Of a stretch of 64,000 bases of DNA, positions 52,230 to 60,918 are shown piece by piece. This stretch comes from Martelella lutilitoris (GTDB lineage Bacteria > Pseudomonadota > Alphaproteobacteria > Rhizobiales > Rhizobiaceae): assembly GCF_005924265.1 (NCBI RefSeq), contig NZ_VCLB01000005.1:186001-250000 (forward strand), written 5' to 3'. The notes under the pieces were generated by a model. That model saw only the letters and a list, made by a program, of their open reading frames with translations, searched no databases and was not told the origin of the DNA. How positions within the stretch are numbered: the stretch's first letter is position 1; each line of letters starts with the position of its first letter. A program made the position numbers and the translations under genes.

Positions 52230-52940
52230 ATGTCATTCTGGGAAAAGCTGGTCAATTTCGTCAGCCAGTCCGCCGGCACTGTGCTGACGAGCGTGGTGGA
52301 GGCCGTGCGCACGCTTTTCGAGGGTGATCCCGAGACGCGCCGTCAGGTCGCGTTCTCCGTCTCCCTGATCGCGCTTTCCGCGAAGATGGCCAAGGCCGAC
52401 GGTTTCGTCACCATTGAAGAGGTCAACGCCTTCCACGAGATTTTCGAAATCCCGGAGGGCGAGCGGCAGAATGTGGCGCGGCTCTACAACCTCGCCCGCC
52501 AGGATATTGCCGGCTACGAGGCTTATGCGGGCAAGCTGAAGAACCTGTGCGCGGAAGGCGACGAGGGCTGCCCGCTTCTGGAGGAAATCATCGACGGGCT
52601 GTTCCACATCGCCAAGGCCGACGGCACGGTGCATGAAAAGGAGCTCGCCTTCCTCGCCCGCGTTGCCGAGATCTTCGGCATCAGCGAGGGCCGCTTCACA
52701 GCCATCTGCGCCCGCCACATGGATATGGGCGATCGCGATCCCTATGGCATTCTCGGCGTTTCGCGCAGCGACGATTTCAAGACCATCCGCACCCGCTACC
52801 GCGCGCTGGTTGCCGAAAACCATCCCGACCGGCTGATCGCGCGCGGCGTGCCAAAGGAATTCCACGCCGCCGCCAATGACCGCATGGCGCGCATCAATGC
52901 CGCCTTCGAGGAGATCGAGCGTGAGCGCAAGGCGGCCTGA
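52230..52940 (+). CDS. DjlA-like protein: TerB domain plus C-terminal J domain
   Basis: The protein has 236 residues. An N-terminal TerB-like helical domain (about 35-160; KMAKADGFVTIEEVNAFHEIF, FHIAKADGTVHEKELAFL) is followed by a J domain (about 171-236) with the HPD motif (AENHPDRL) needed to stimulate DnaK. A hydrophobic stretch at the N-terminus is weak compared with the membrane anchor of E. coli DjlA, so it may be peripheral. It may serve as a co-chaperone. The next gene starts one base after its stop, so the two are co-transcribed. Confidence 0.88.
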   Translation: MSFWEKLVNFVSQSAGTVLTSVVEAVRTLFEGDPETRRQVAFSVSLIALSAKMAKADGFVTIEEVNAFHEIFEIPEGERQNVARLYNLARQDIAGYEAYAGKLKNLCAEGDEGCPLLEEIIDGLFHIAKADGTVHEKELAFLARVAEIFGISEGRFTAICARHMDMGDRDPYGILGVSRSDDFKTIRTRYRALVAENHPDRLIARGVPKEFHAAANDRMARINAAFEEIERERKAA

Positions 52941-52941
52941 G

Positions 52942-53589
52942 ATGCCGTATCGCGCGCTGCTTTGCTTTCTGGCGCTTGCGGCAGCCGGGACCGCTTCGGC
53001 CGAGGACGGCCGGCTTTCAAAGGCGCGGGACATGATCCTCTCGCTTTATCCCGAAAGCTGCGATGCCGATCTGGCGACCGATTTCGCGGGGCTGGAGAAC
53101 GTCGCCTATGACGTCTCATGGCAGGAAAAGGACTGGGACGGGGCGCCGATCAAGCGGGAAGGCACGCTGTTCGAGGTCAATTGTTACCTCGCCGCCTACA
53201 ATATCGTCGTTGCCTATGTCTTCGCGCCCGACGAGGATGCTGCCGAGGCAATGCTGCCGGTCTCCTTCGCCGTTCCCGCATTCACGCTCGATTATGCCGA
53301 TGACGACACCGACCAGACGAGGCTCGCCGCGCCGCCTGCGGTGACCGGCTTTTCCGCCGAGACGCTGCTGGTCAATCCGAGCTTCGATCCCGAGACCAAC
53401 ACGATCACCTCCTTTGCCAAATGGCGGGGGCTGGGCGATGCCTATTCATCAGGCGCGTGGGCGCTGGAAAACGGCCGCTTCGTGCTCAAGCATTTTGTCA
53501 TCGATCCGATCTACGAGGCGAACGTCGAAGACCCGTCCGAGGAACTGATCGAAACGAATTTCGTTCTCTATGATGCGGACGCGTACTGA
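52942..53589 (+). CDS. Exported protein of unknown function, possibly DUF1176-like
   Basis: This 215-residue protein has a clear signal peptide (ALLCFLALAAAGTASA, cleavage about residue 21) and no further membrane segment, so it is probably periplasmic. The mature part is acidic. The stretch EVNCYLAAYNIVVAYVF resembles the C-x-AAYN pattern of DUF1176 proteins, but I cannot be sure of the family. The ATG at 52942 lies one base after the upstream stop; an earlier in-frame start would overlap the J-domain gene in another frame and lose the signal peptide position. Confidence 0.65.
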   Translation: MPYRALLCFLALAAAGTASAEDGRLSKARDMILSLYPESCDADLATDFAGLENVAYDVSWQEKDWDGAPIKREGTLFEVNCYLAAYNIVVAYVFAPDEDAAEAMLPVSFAVPAFTLDYADDDTDQTRLAAPPAVTGFSAETLLVNPSFDPETNTITSFAKWRGLGDAYSSGAWALENGRFVLKHFVIDPIYEANVEDPSEELIETNFVLYDADAY

Positions 53590-53778
53590 CCTCTCGAATT
53601 GATCGTGCGCAAGAGAATGCGCTCTGCGGCATGCTAGACGTTCCGGCATTGCTGCCGAGAAGACGGCGACCAAGGTTGCTCTTGCGTTCCTGCCGGTCCG
53701 TGCTCAAGGTCTCGGGACCTTGACCATGAACCATCCGGTGCGATGATGCGCCGGGGCGGAGGACCATAGAGGGTGGGC

Positions 53779-54966
53779 ATGACAGCACATTTCAGGACGA
53801 TCATCGTCGGGCGCGGTCTGATGGGTTCTGCGGCGGCGCGGCATCTGGCCGGCATGGAAGACGGCGTCGCCGTGATCGGGCCGGACGAGCCCGCCGACAA
53901 GGCGAACCATGACGGCGTCTTCGCAAGCCATTATGACGAAGGCCGCATCACCCGCACCATCGACCGCGACCCGGTCTGGGCGCGCCTCGCCAACCGCTCG
54001 ATCAGCCGCTATCGCGCGATCGAACGGGAAAGCGGCATGGAGATTTTCAACGAAGTCGGCGCGCTGATCGTTGGTCCATCCCGGTCGCGCGGCCGGTATG
54101 TCGAGACGATCATGGAGGCGGCGGGAAGCTGCGGCGCCGACGCCGCAATCATCGACGCCAAGGGCCTTGTCGAGAAATTTCCCTATTTCGAGTTCGCGAA
54201 AAAGACAGAGGGCGTTTTCGAGCCTTCCGCAGCGGGCTTCATCTCGCCGCGCCGTATGGTCGCCGCGCAGACCATCCTGGCGAAGAAGGCCGGCGCCGCC
54301 GTGATCAAGGCGACCGTCACTGAGGTGCGGGAGAACGGCGCGGGCGTGCGCGTCGAAACCGCTGACGGCGCGGCCTATACCGCCGACAGGGTGCTGGTTG
54401 CAGCAGGCGGCTTCTCCATCAACCCGGACCTGCTGCCGGGACATCTCGACCTGACCGTCTTTGCCCGTACGGTTGCCTATTTCGAGGTGAGCGAGGAGGA
54501 GGCCGAGGGTCTGAAGGCCATGCCGAGCCTGATCTACAAGCCGGAATTCGATATTGACGGGGTCTATCTCCTGCCGCCGATCCGCTATCCGGACGGTCGC
54601 TTCTATATCAAGATTGGCGGCGACCCGGATGATGTGCCGCTTGAGACCGAGGCCGATGTGCGCGCCTGGTTCAAGTCGCGCGGCACCAATGCCACGCGCG
54701 AGCATCTGACGCGCATTCTCTGCGACCTGATGCCGGGCATCCGCGTTTTGCAGTCGACGACCGGCACCTGCGTCACCTCCTATTCACCCTCGGGCTATCC
54801 GATGATCGGTTTTTCGCCGTCGGACAGGATCGCGGTGATGACGGCGGGCTGCGGCGCGGGCGCGAAAAGCTCTGACGAGATCGGCCGGCTCGGCGCGCTG
54901 CTGATGGCAGGCGGCGCGCTCGCCGACGAGGGCTATGGCGTCGACTTCGCGCCGTCTTTTTCCTGA
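53779..54966 (+). CDS. FAD-dependent oxidoreductase of the DAO / sarcosine oxidase family
   Basis: The 395-residue protein opens with the dinucleotide-binding motif IIVGRGLMGSAAARHLA (GxGxxG) and has a DAO-type C-terminal FAD contact (YPMIGFSPSDRIAVMTAGCGAGAKSS). It likely oxidises an amino or N-methylamino acid to an imine with release of hydrogen peroxide, as in sarcosine or N-methyltryptophan oxidases. The Cys in GCGAGAKSS is near where monomeric sarcosine oxidases bind FAD covalently, but this cannot be settled by eye. I use the ATG at 53779 behind GAGGG rather than a GTG two codons earlier. It stands alone. Confidence 0.82.
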   Translation: MTAHFRTIIVGRGLMGSAAARHLAGMEDGVAVIGPDEPADKANHDGVFASHYDEGRITRTIDRDPVWARLANRSISRYRAIERESGMEIFNEVGALIVGPSRSRGRYVETIMEAAGSCGADAAIIDAKGLVEKFPYFEFAKKTEGVFEPSAAGFISPRRMVAAQTILAKKAGAAVIKATVTEVRENGAGVRVETADGAAYTADRVLVAAGGFSINPDLLPGHLDLTVFARTVAYFEVSEEEAEGLKAMPSLIYKPEFDIDGVYLLPPIRYPDGRFYIKIGGDPDDVPLETEADVRAWFKSRGTNATREHLTRILCDLMPGIRVLQSTTGTCVTSYSPSGYPMIGFSPSDRIAVMTAGCGAGAKSSDEIGRLGALLMAGGALADEGYGVDFAPSFS

Positions 54967-55029
54967 CGGACCGCGACGGCGGCAAAACGGCTTCCCTTCG
55001 GCCACAAAACCCATTAGGACGTCCGCACC

Positions 55030-55420
55030 AGTTGGCCGGGCGGCCGCGCTGTGCCAATGCCGAAAGGCGGCACGGTGAGGAAAGTCCGGGCTCCACGGAA
55101 ACACGGTGCCGGAGAAAGTCCGGCGGGGGCGACCCCAGGGACAGTGCCACAGAAAGCAAACCGCCCGGCCTTTCGGCAGGGTAAGGGTGAAAGGGTGGGG
55201 TAAGAGCCCACCGCGCCTGCGGCAACGCAAGGCGGCACGGTAAACCCCACCGGGAGCAAAACCGAATAGGGATGACGCGGCGCTCGTCGCCAGCCTGTTT
55301 CCAGGCCGGTCATCCGGGTGGGTTGCGAGAGGCAGCGCGCAAGCGCTGTCCCAGATGAATGGCCGCCACGTTCTGCGGGAAACCGCAAGAGCCATACAGA
55401 ACCCGGCTTACAGGCCAACT
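55030..55420 (+). ncRNA. rnpB: RNase P RNA, bacterial class A
   Basis: About 391 bases. The ends AGTTGGCC (55030-55037) and GGCCAACT (55413-55420) pair to form helix P1. The conserved core GAGGAAAGTCCGGGCTCC at 55076-55093 and the 3' element ACAGAACCCGGCTTACAG at 55396-55413, which together form the catalytic centre, are both present. The RNA cleaves the 5' leader from pre-tRNA. Its place just upstream of mraZ is common in Hyphomicrobiales. Confidence 0.95.
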
Positions 55421-55599
55421 GGTCTTTCTTCTCCTCTTTGGCCCGTTTTGGGCAGGCGCGCCACGCGTCTGCCGGAAGCGCCGCGTCCTATCAAATATCT
55501 CTAATATTTTCAGACTGTTGCTGCGGAAAGCTTTCATTAACAGCCGGTTGATAAAATGGCGGTTTGAAGCCGCTTTCCGGCACGGTTAATAGCAGGTTG

Positions 55600-55634
55600 T
55601 CCCATTGACGCCCAATTCCGCCCATGTTATCCCA
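55600..55634 (-). promoter_or_regulatory. Four MraZ operator boxes (TGGGN with 5-base spacers)
   Basis: Read on the minus strand, TGGGA, TGGGC, TGGGC and TGGGA are each separated by exactly 5 bases (plus-strand boxes at 55600-55604, 55610-55614, 55620-55624 and 55630-55634). E. coli MraZ is known to bind TGGGN repeats with 5-base spacers upstream of its own gene. The exact 10-base period puts all boxes on one DNA face. Confidence 0.8.
55605..55633 (+). promoter_or_regulatory. mraZp: Candidate promoter of the division/cell-wall operon
   Basis: TTGACG (55605-55610), a 17-base spacer and TATCCC (55628-55633) fit a sigma-70 promoter with a good -35 and a weak -10. It lies inside the MraZ boxes, so binding of MraZ would block it. 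Confidence 0.45.
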
Positions 55635-55705
55635 TTAACCACGAGTTCGCCGTCTGCGGCATTTGGGCGGCAAATCAGTTCTAAGTCTTTGCATTTCATG
55701 CTGAA

Positions 55706-55722
55706 TTCGCCCTTTGGGCGAA
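55706..55722 (+). other. Leader hairpin upstream of mraZ
   Basis: TTCGCCC (55706-55712) and GGGCGAA (55716-55722) pair over a TTT loop. A CTTTTTT run begins about 17 bases downstream, too far for a normal terminator. Confidence 0.35.
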
Positions 55723-55794
55723 GCGGGTTTCTTGTGTCTTTTTTGGAGTGGGCTGTCGAACGGAGGCCGCCAGGGTCTTCGGTGGTTTTGCGTC

Positions 55795-56232
55795 ATGAAC
55801 CGGTTTCTTTCCAATGCGACCAAGAAGATCGATGCGAAGGGGAGGGTCTCGGTGCCTGCGGTCTTCCGCACGGTGCTCGCAGAACGAAAGATTGCGGAGC
55901 TCTACTGCTTCCAGGATTTCATCTTCCCAGCGATTTCGATCGGCGGTCCCGATCTGCTCGACCGTTTCGAGCGGCAGATCGATCAGGAGGACCCGTTTTC
56001 AGCGGAAGCGAACAGCATGTCGCTGCTGATCCATGGCGGCGGCGTGTTTGCCAAACTCGATGCCGAGGGGCGGCTGATGATCACGGATTTCATTCGCGAT
56101 TTCACCGGCATCGACAGGGAGGTCACTTTCGTGGGTCGTGCGGACCACTTCCAGCTTTGGGAGCCGCAGGCCTTTCAGGAGGCACAGGCCGAGGCGCGCA
56201 GGGCGCGTTCAAGGCCGCGTGCCGGCGGGTAA
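55795..56232 (+). CDS. mraZ: Transcriptional regulator MraZ
   Basis: MraZ (145 residues) has two SpoVT-AbrB-like DNA-binding repeats: [19 protein letters not shown] near the N-terminus and [17 protein letters not shown] in the second half. It regulates the mra/division operon. The ATG at 55795 gives the standard N-terminus [13 protein letters not shown]; the open frame extends upstream but without family residues. The ribosome binding site is poor, which may keep the level low. It lies 17 bases before rsmH. Confidence 0.95.
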   Translation: MNRFLSNATKKIDAKGRVSVPAVFRTVLAERKIAELYCFQDFIFPAISIGGPDLLDRFERQIDQEDPFSAEANSMSLLIHGGGVFAKLDAEGRLMITDFIRDFTGIDREVTFVGRADHFQLWEPQAFQEAQAEARRARSRPRAGG

Positions 56233-56249
56233 ACGGACGAGGATGCGGA

Positions 56250-57278
56250 ATGTCGGGGACACTTGGCAGCGAGGATGCCAATGGCGGACCGGTTCGCCAC
56301 ATTCCGGTCATGCTTGCCGAGGTGCTGGGTGCGCTTGCACCGGCACCCGGCAAGGTCATTCTCGACGGCACCTTCGGCGCCGGCGGCTATTCAGGGGCGC
56401 TGCTTGATGCCGGCGTGAGCGTTATCGGTCTCGATCGCGACCCGACAGCCATTGCCGCGGCGAAAGACATGCTGGCGGCCTATGGCGGCCGGCTGACGCT
56501 CCATCACGCCCAGTTCTCGGCTCTCGATCGGTTCGCGCCCGAAGGCGGGCTCGACGGCGTCGTGCTCGACATCGGCGTATCGTCCATGCAGATCGATGAG
56601 GCCGAGCGCGGCTTTTCCTTCCAGAAGAACGGCCCGCTCGACATGCGCATGTCGGGCGAGGGCGTTTCGGCCGCCGATGTCGTCAACCGCGCCAAGGTCA
56701 ACGATCTGACCCGGATTTTCGGCATTCTCGGCGAGGAAAAAAATGCGGGCCGCATTGCCCGCGCCATCGAAAAACGCCGAGAGGACGAGCCTTTCGTCAC
56801 CACGCGCGATCTTGCCGGGCTGATCGAGATCGTCACGCCCCGCCGCGCCAAAGACAAGATTCATCCGGCGACCCGGGTGTTCCAGGCGCTGCGCGTCTAT
56901 GTCAATGACGAGCTTGGCGAGCTGGCCGGCGCGCTGCTTGCCGCCGAACGGAGCCTCAAGCCCGGCGGCGTACTGGTCGTCGTCACCTTTCACTCGCTGG
57001 AAGACCGGATCGTCAAACAGTTCATCGGCGCCCGTCTCGGCAAGGCCGGCGGTTCGCGCCATCTGCCGGCGGTCGAACCGGAGCCGGCGCTGTTTTTCCA
57101 GAAGGGCAAGGCCATGGTTTCGGCCAGCGATGCCGATGCCGCCGGTAATCCGCGGGCGCGCTCGGCCAAGCTCAGGGCCGCGATCCGCACCGATGCTCCC
57201 GCGCCGCAAACCGGGCTTGATGCCTTCGGTCTGCCGGCCCTTGCCGACATTCATCGCCTTGGAGGCTTCGAGAACTGA
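56250..57278 (+). CDS. rsmH: 16S rRNA m4C1402 methyltransferase RsmH (MraW)
   Basis: RsmH (342 residues) methylates N4 of C1402 at the P site of 16S rRNA. The sequence [13 protein letters not shown], the SAM site [14 protein letters not shown], and the motifs [10 protein letters not shown] and [14 protein letters not shown] are present. The ATG at 56250 is the right start, since the frame is open much further upstream across mraZ without homology. The stop TGA overlaps the ftsL ATG. Confidence 0.96.
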   Translation: MSGTLGSEDANGGPVRHIPVMLAEVLGALAPAPGKVILDGTFGAGGYSGALLDAGVSVIGLDRDPTAIAAAKDMLAAYGGRLTLHHAQFSALDRFAPEGGLDGVVLDIGVSSMQIDEAERGFSFQKNGPLDMRMSGEGVSAADVVNRAKVNDLTRIFGILGEEKNAGRIARAIEKRREDEPFVTTRDLAGLIEIVTPRRAKDKIHPATRVFQALRVYVNDELGELAGALLAAERSLKPGGVLVVVTFHSLEDRIVKQFIGARLGKAGGSRHLPAVEPEPALFFQKGKAMVSASDADAAGNPRARSAKLRAAIRTDAPAPQTGLDAFGLPALADIHRLGGFEN

Positions 57279-57655
57279 TGCTGCGTCCGCTCGATCTCAT
57301 TCTCATTCTGGTGATGGTGGCAACCGCGACCGTCACCTACACGATCAAATACAGCGCCGAAGCGACGCTCGATGAGGTGCGCAGCCTGGAAGACCAGATC
57401 GCGCTCGAGGAAAACAATATCGACCTGCTGAAGGCCGACGAGGCGCTTTTGACGCAGCCCGCCCGCATGGCGCGGCTTTCCGAGTTTTTCGCCGCCGAGC
57501 TTGACCTTCAGCCGGCCGAGCCCGAACAGATCGCGACCCTTGACCAGCTTCCGCCGATTGCGCCGGAGCCTCAGCCGGAAGAACTTCCGCCGCTGATGGC
57601 CGGAGACGCGCCCGACGGCACGGATATCGTCATAACCGGATCGGTGACACCATGA
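57278..57655 (+). CDS. ftsL: Cell division protein FtsL
   Basis: This is a short bitopic membrane protein of 125 residues with one membrane segment at about 6-22, then a coiled-coil-like periplasmic part (DEVRSLEDQIALEENNIDLLKADEALLTQPARMARLSEFF) and a Pro/Glu-rich tail. The sequence is variable in the family, and position between rsmH and ftsI supports the call. It overlaps rsmH by one base and ftsI by four, indicating strict coupling. Confidence 0.9.
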   Translation: MLRPLDLILILVMVATATVTYTIKYSAEATLDEVRSLEDQIALEENNIDLLKADEALLTQPARMARLSEFFAAELDLQPAEPEQIATLDQLPPIAPEPQPEELPPLMAGDAPDGTDIVITGSVTP

Positions 57656-59394
57656 TGAAACTTTCCAGCATCTTCAGGAAGAAGACGAAGGCCGCCGACG
57701 ACGGTCCTGCCAATTCTGCGTCCGAGACCGACGTATTTCAGGGCACCGCCAAGAAACGGGTGAGCCTGGCGCGCAGCCGGGTCGCCTTCGTCACCGTCGC
57801 CTTCGTCGCCGTCTACGCCATCATCGGCGGCCGGCTGGTGCATTATTCGCTGGCCAAGGAGGATGGCACCGTTGCCCGCGCGGCCATGCCGCTGACGCTT
57901 GCCCGTCGTCCGGACATCGTCGACCGCAACGGCGCGATCATGGCGACCGACGTGCGCATGATGTCTCTTTATGCCGACCCCTCGATGATCACCAGCGCAG
58001 ATGATGTACTGGAGGCGCTGAAGCCGATCTTTCCCGATCTTGACGTCGCCCGGGCCTATCGCCTCCTGAATTCCAAGGGCGAGTTTGTCTGGCTGAAACG
58101 CCAGATCACACCGAAGCAGCAGAGCCAGGTTCTCGCCGCCGGCGTGCCCGGCGTCGGCTTCCGCCCCGAGGTGCGCCGGTTCTATCCGGGCGGTCCGGAA
58201 GCAGCCCATATCCTCGGTCTCGTCGACATCGACAATCGCGGCCTTTCCGGCATCGAGCGCTACATGGACCAGTCCGACGGCATTTCCAGCCTGATGGGCC
58301 TTGGCCTGACCGGATCCATGGGGCTTGAGCCCTTCGAGACATCGCTCGACCTCAGGGCCGAAAGCATCGTGCGCGACACCCTGGTTCGGGGCGTGAAGAA
58401 GTTCGAGGCGCTCGGCGCCACCGGCATTATCCTCGACGCCGACACCGGCGAGGTCGTGGCGCTCGCGTCCTATCCGGATTTCGACCCGAACAACCCGCCG
58501 CCGGCAAGCGACGAGCGCATGCTCAACCACGCGATCACCGGCGTTTACGAAATGGGGTCCACCTTCAAGCTGTTCACGCTTGCCATGGGTCTCGAGTCCG
58601 GCAAGTTCAACCTGCAGAGCATGGTTGATGCCAAGACGCCTCTCTATTTCGGCTCGTCGCGCATCGGCGATGATCACGCCCAGAACCGGATCCTGACCTA
58701 TCCGGAAGTGTTTACCTATTCGTCCAATATTGGCGCCTCGCGCATTGCCGGCGCCGTCGGGCCGGATTACCAGAAGAATTTTCTGGAAAAGCTCGGCCTG
58801 CTTGAGAAAATCGATACCGAGATCGGCGGCTCGGGCACGCCGCAGAAGCCGCAGAAATGGGGCGGCGTTTTCTCCGCCACCGTCTCCTTTGGACAGGGGA
58901 TCACGACGACGCCGCTTCAAACAGCAGCTGCGGCTGCGGCAATCGTCAATGGCGGCAAACTCTTCCCGCCGACCTTCCTGCCGCGCACGCCGGAAGAGGC
59001 CGATCAGATTGCCACCCGCGTCATTTCCGAGGAGACCAGCGACAAGATGCGCTATCTCCTCCGCCTGAACGGCACGGACGGATCGGGCCGCAACGGCCAG
59101 GTGCCAGGCTATCGCGTCGGCGCGAAGACCGGCACGTCGGAAAAGATCATCGACGGCAAATATGCCCATGATCACAATTTCAACGCTTTTCTCGCCGCAT
59201 TCCCGATGGATGACCCGCGATATGTCGTTCTCGTCACCATTGACGACCCGAAGAAGGTTGAGGGTGTTCCCGGTCGCACGGCGGCGTGGAATGCCGGTCC
59301 GATGGCCGGCGAGATCATCCGCCGCACGGCTCCGCTTCTCGGCGTCGATCCCGATTTCGGTGCAGACGGCGAGGCACTGCTTGCGTCATACTGA
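57652..59394 (+). CDS. ftsI: Peptidoglycan transpeptidase FtsI (PBP3)
   Basis: FtsI (580 residues) crosslinks septal peptidoglycan. A membrane anchor lies at about 44-62, a pedestal domain follows, and the transpeptidase has the catalytic triad motifs STFK with Ser303, SSN at 357-359, and KTGTS. The start is in an ATGA overlap with ftsL, followed by a second in-frame ATG. It acts with FtsW and FtsL in the divisome. Confidence 0.96.
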   Translation: MMKLSSIFRKKTKAADDGPANSASETDVFQGTAKKRVSLARSRVAFVTVAFVAVYAIIGGRLVHYSLAKEDGTVARAAMPLTLARRPDIVDRNGAIMATDVRMMSLYADPSMITSADDVLEALKPIFPDLDVARAYRLLNSKGEFVWLKRQITPKQQSQVLAAGVPGVGFRPEVRRFYPGGPEAAHILGLVDIDNRGLSGIERYMDQSDGISSLMGLGLTGSMGLEPFETSLDLRAESIVRDTLVRGVKKFEALGATGIILDADTGEVVALASYPDFDPNNPPPASDERMLNHAITGVYEMGSTFKLFTLAMGLESGKFNLQSMVDAKTPLYFGSSRIGDDHAQNRILTYPEVFTYSSNIGASRIAGAVGPDYQKNFLEKLGLLEKIDTEIGGSGTPQKPQKWGGVFSATVSFGQGITTTPLQTAAAAAAIVNGGKLFPPTFLPRTPEEADQIATRVISEETSDKMRYLLRLNGTDGSGRNGQVPGYRVGAKTGTSEKIIDGKYAHDHNFNAFLAAFPMDDPRYVVLVTIDDPKKVEGVPGRTAAWNAGPMAGEIIRRTAPLLGVDPDFGADGEALLASY

Positions 59395-59458
59395 GTATAA
59401 CGAGATGTGATTCCGGTCGGCGGCTGAAGCCGGCCGAGGCAAACGGAAGAGATCGAAA

Positions 59459-60916
59459 ATGCTGATGCGCGCGCTGGCCGGAACGGCCTTTCCCGAACTG
59501 AACGCGGCTCTTGCCGGGCGCGCGGGCGCGATCGAGATCACCGGCATCTCGGCGGACAGCCGCAAGATCAAGGCCGGCATGTTGTTCGTCGCCATTGCCG
59601 GAAGCAAGGCCGACGGCGCTGCCTATATAGAGGATGCGGCCGAGAAGGGCGCTCAGATCGCCGTCAGCGCGGCCGCGGTCGACAGCGCGAAGATCCCCGT
59701 GCTCCAGGTCGACAATCCGCGCCTGTTCCTGGCGCTTGCCGCAGCCCGTTTCTTTGGCAGCCAGCCCGAGACCATGGTGGCCGTCACCGGCACGGCGGGC
59801 AAGACATCGGTTGCCGCCTTTACCCGGCAGATCTGGGCGCAGGCCGGGCATTCTGCAGCGATGATCGGTACCACCGGCGTGATGGCGCCGGGGCGCAAGG
59901 ACTATGGTTCGCTCACCACGCCGGATCCCGCCGTCCTGCATGCGCTGCTCGCCGAACTCGCCGGGGACGGTGTGACCCATGCGGCGATGGAGGCCTCCAG
60001 CCACGGGCTCGACCAGTACCGGCTCGACGGGGTGAAGCTTGCCGCCGCCGGCTTCACCAATCTCGGCCGCGACCACATGGATTACCACCCGACGGTGGAG
60101 CATTATTTCGGCGCCAAGATGCATCTCTTCGACCGGGTTTTGCCGCGTGGCCTGCCGGCCGTCATCAATGCCGATGACGAATGGTCGGGGCGCGCTGCCG
60201 AGGCGGCGAAGGCCGCCGGGCACGAGGTGCTGACGGTTGGCCGCAAGGGCGATTTCCTGACGCTCAAGCGCGTCGAGCAGAAGCGCGACAGCCAGTTCGC
60301 CGAAGTCTTGCACAACGGTGCGATCCATGAAGTGCGCCTGCCGCTGGCCGGTGAATTCCAGATTTCCAATGCGCTCGTCGCCGCAGGCCTTGCCATTGCC
60401 ACCGGGGTTGAAGCCAAGGATGCGCTTGCAGCTCTCGAGAAACTCGAGGGCGCCGAAGGCCGTCTGCAACTGGCCGGAAAGGCGGCACATGGCGCGCTTG
60501 CCTATGTCGACTATGCCCACAAGCCGGACGCGCTGGAAAAGGTGCTGGCCGCAGTGCGTCCCTTTACCACCGGCCGCGTCGTCGTCGTCTTCGGCTGCGG
60601 CGGCGATCGCGACAAGGGCAAGCGGCCGATCATGGGCGAGATTGCCACGCGGCTTGCCGATATCGTGATCGTCACCGACGACAATCCGCGTTCCGAAGAG
60701 CCGGAGGTGATCCGGTCCGAGATCATAGCCGCCGCGCCCGGCGCCGTCGAGATCGGCGACCGCCGCGAGGCGATCATCCACGCGGCCTCCCTGTTGAAGA
60801 CCGGCGACACGCTGATTGTGGCCGGCAAGGGGCATGAGGAGGGGCAGACGGCCAACGGCGTCACGCGGCCCTTCTCCGATCTTGCCGAAGTGAAAAAAGC
60901 ACTGGAGGGTATCTGA
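59459..60916 (+). CDS. murE: UDP-MurNAc-L-Ala-D-Glu:meso-DAP ligase MurE
   Basis: MurE (485 residues) adds meso-diaminopimelate to the stem peptide. DNPR in [13 protein letters not shown] is the meso-DAP specificity motif, so the organism uses DAP-type peptidoglycan. The P-loop reads GTAGKTS, with Ala where most families have Asn. GGAAGA precedes the ATG. Two stops before and three bases after connect it to ftsI and murF. Confidence 0.96.
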   Translation: MLMRALAGTAFPELNAALAGRAGAIEITGISADSRKIKAGMLFVAIAGSKADGAAYIEDAAEKGAQIAVSAAAVDSAKIPVLQVDNPRLFLALAAARFFGSQPETMVAVTGTAGKTSVAAFTRQIWAQAGHSAAMIGTTGVMAPGRKDYGSLTTPDPAVLHALLAELAGDGVTHAAMEASSHGLDQYRLDGVKLAAAGFTNLGRDHMDYHPTVEHYFGAKMHLFDRVLPRGLPAVINADDEWSGRAAEAAKAAGHEVLTVGRKGDFLTLKRVEQKRDSQFAEVLHNGAIHEVRLPLAGEFQISNALVAAGLAIATGVEAKDALAALEKLEGAEGRLQLAGKAAHGALAYVDYAHKPDALEKVLAAVRPFTTGRVVVVFGCGGDRDKGKRPIMGEIATRLADIVIVTDDNPRSEEPEVIRSEIIAAAPGAVEIGDRREAIIHAASLLKTGDTLIVAGKGHEEGQTANGVTRPFSDLAEVKKALEGI

Positions 60917-60918
60917 CC

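Larger units (their letters stand above)
55421..55794 (+). other. rnpB-mraZ intergenic region
   Basis: These 374 bases carry no convincing gene. They hold the likely mraZ promoter and operator (55600-55634) and a leader hairpin at 55706-55722. The segment 55490-55590 is notably A/T-rich compared with the rest. Confidence 0.7.

Noticed and set aside
55605-56249. Upstream extension of the rsmH frame across mraZ
   Set aside because: The extension has no RsmH homology and lies over mraZ in another frame; the conserved N-terminus begins near 56250.
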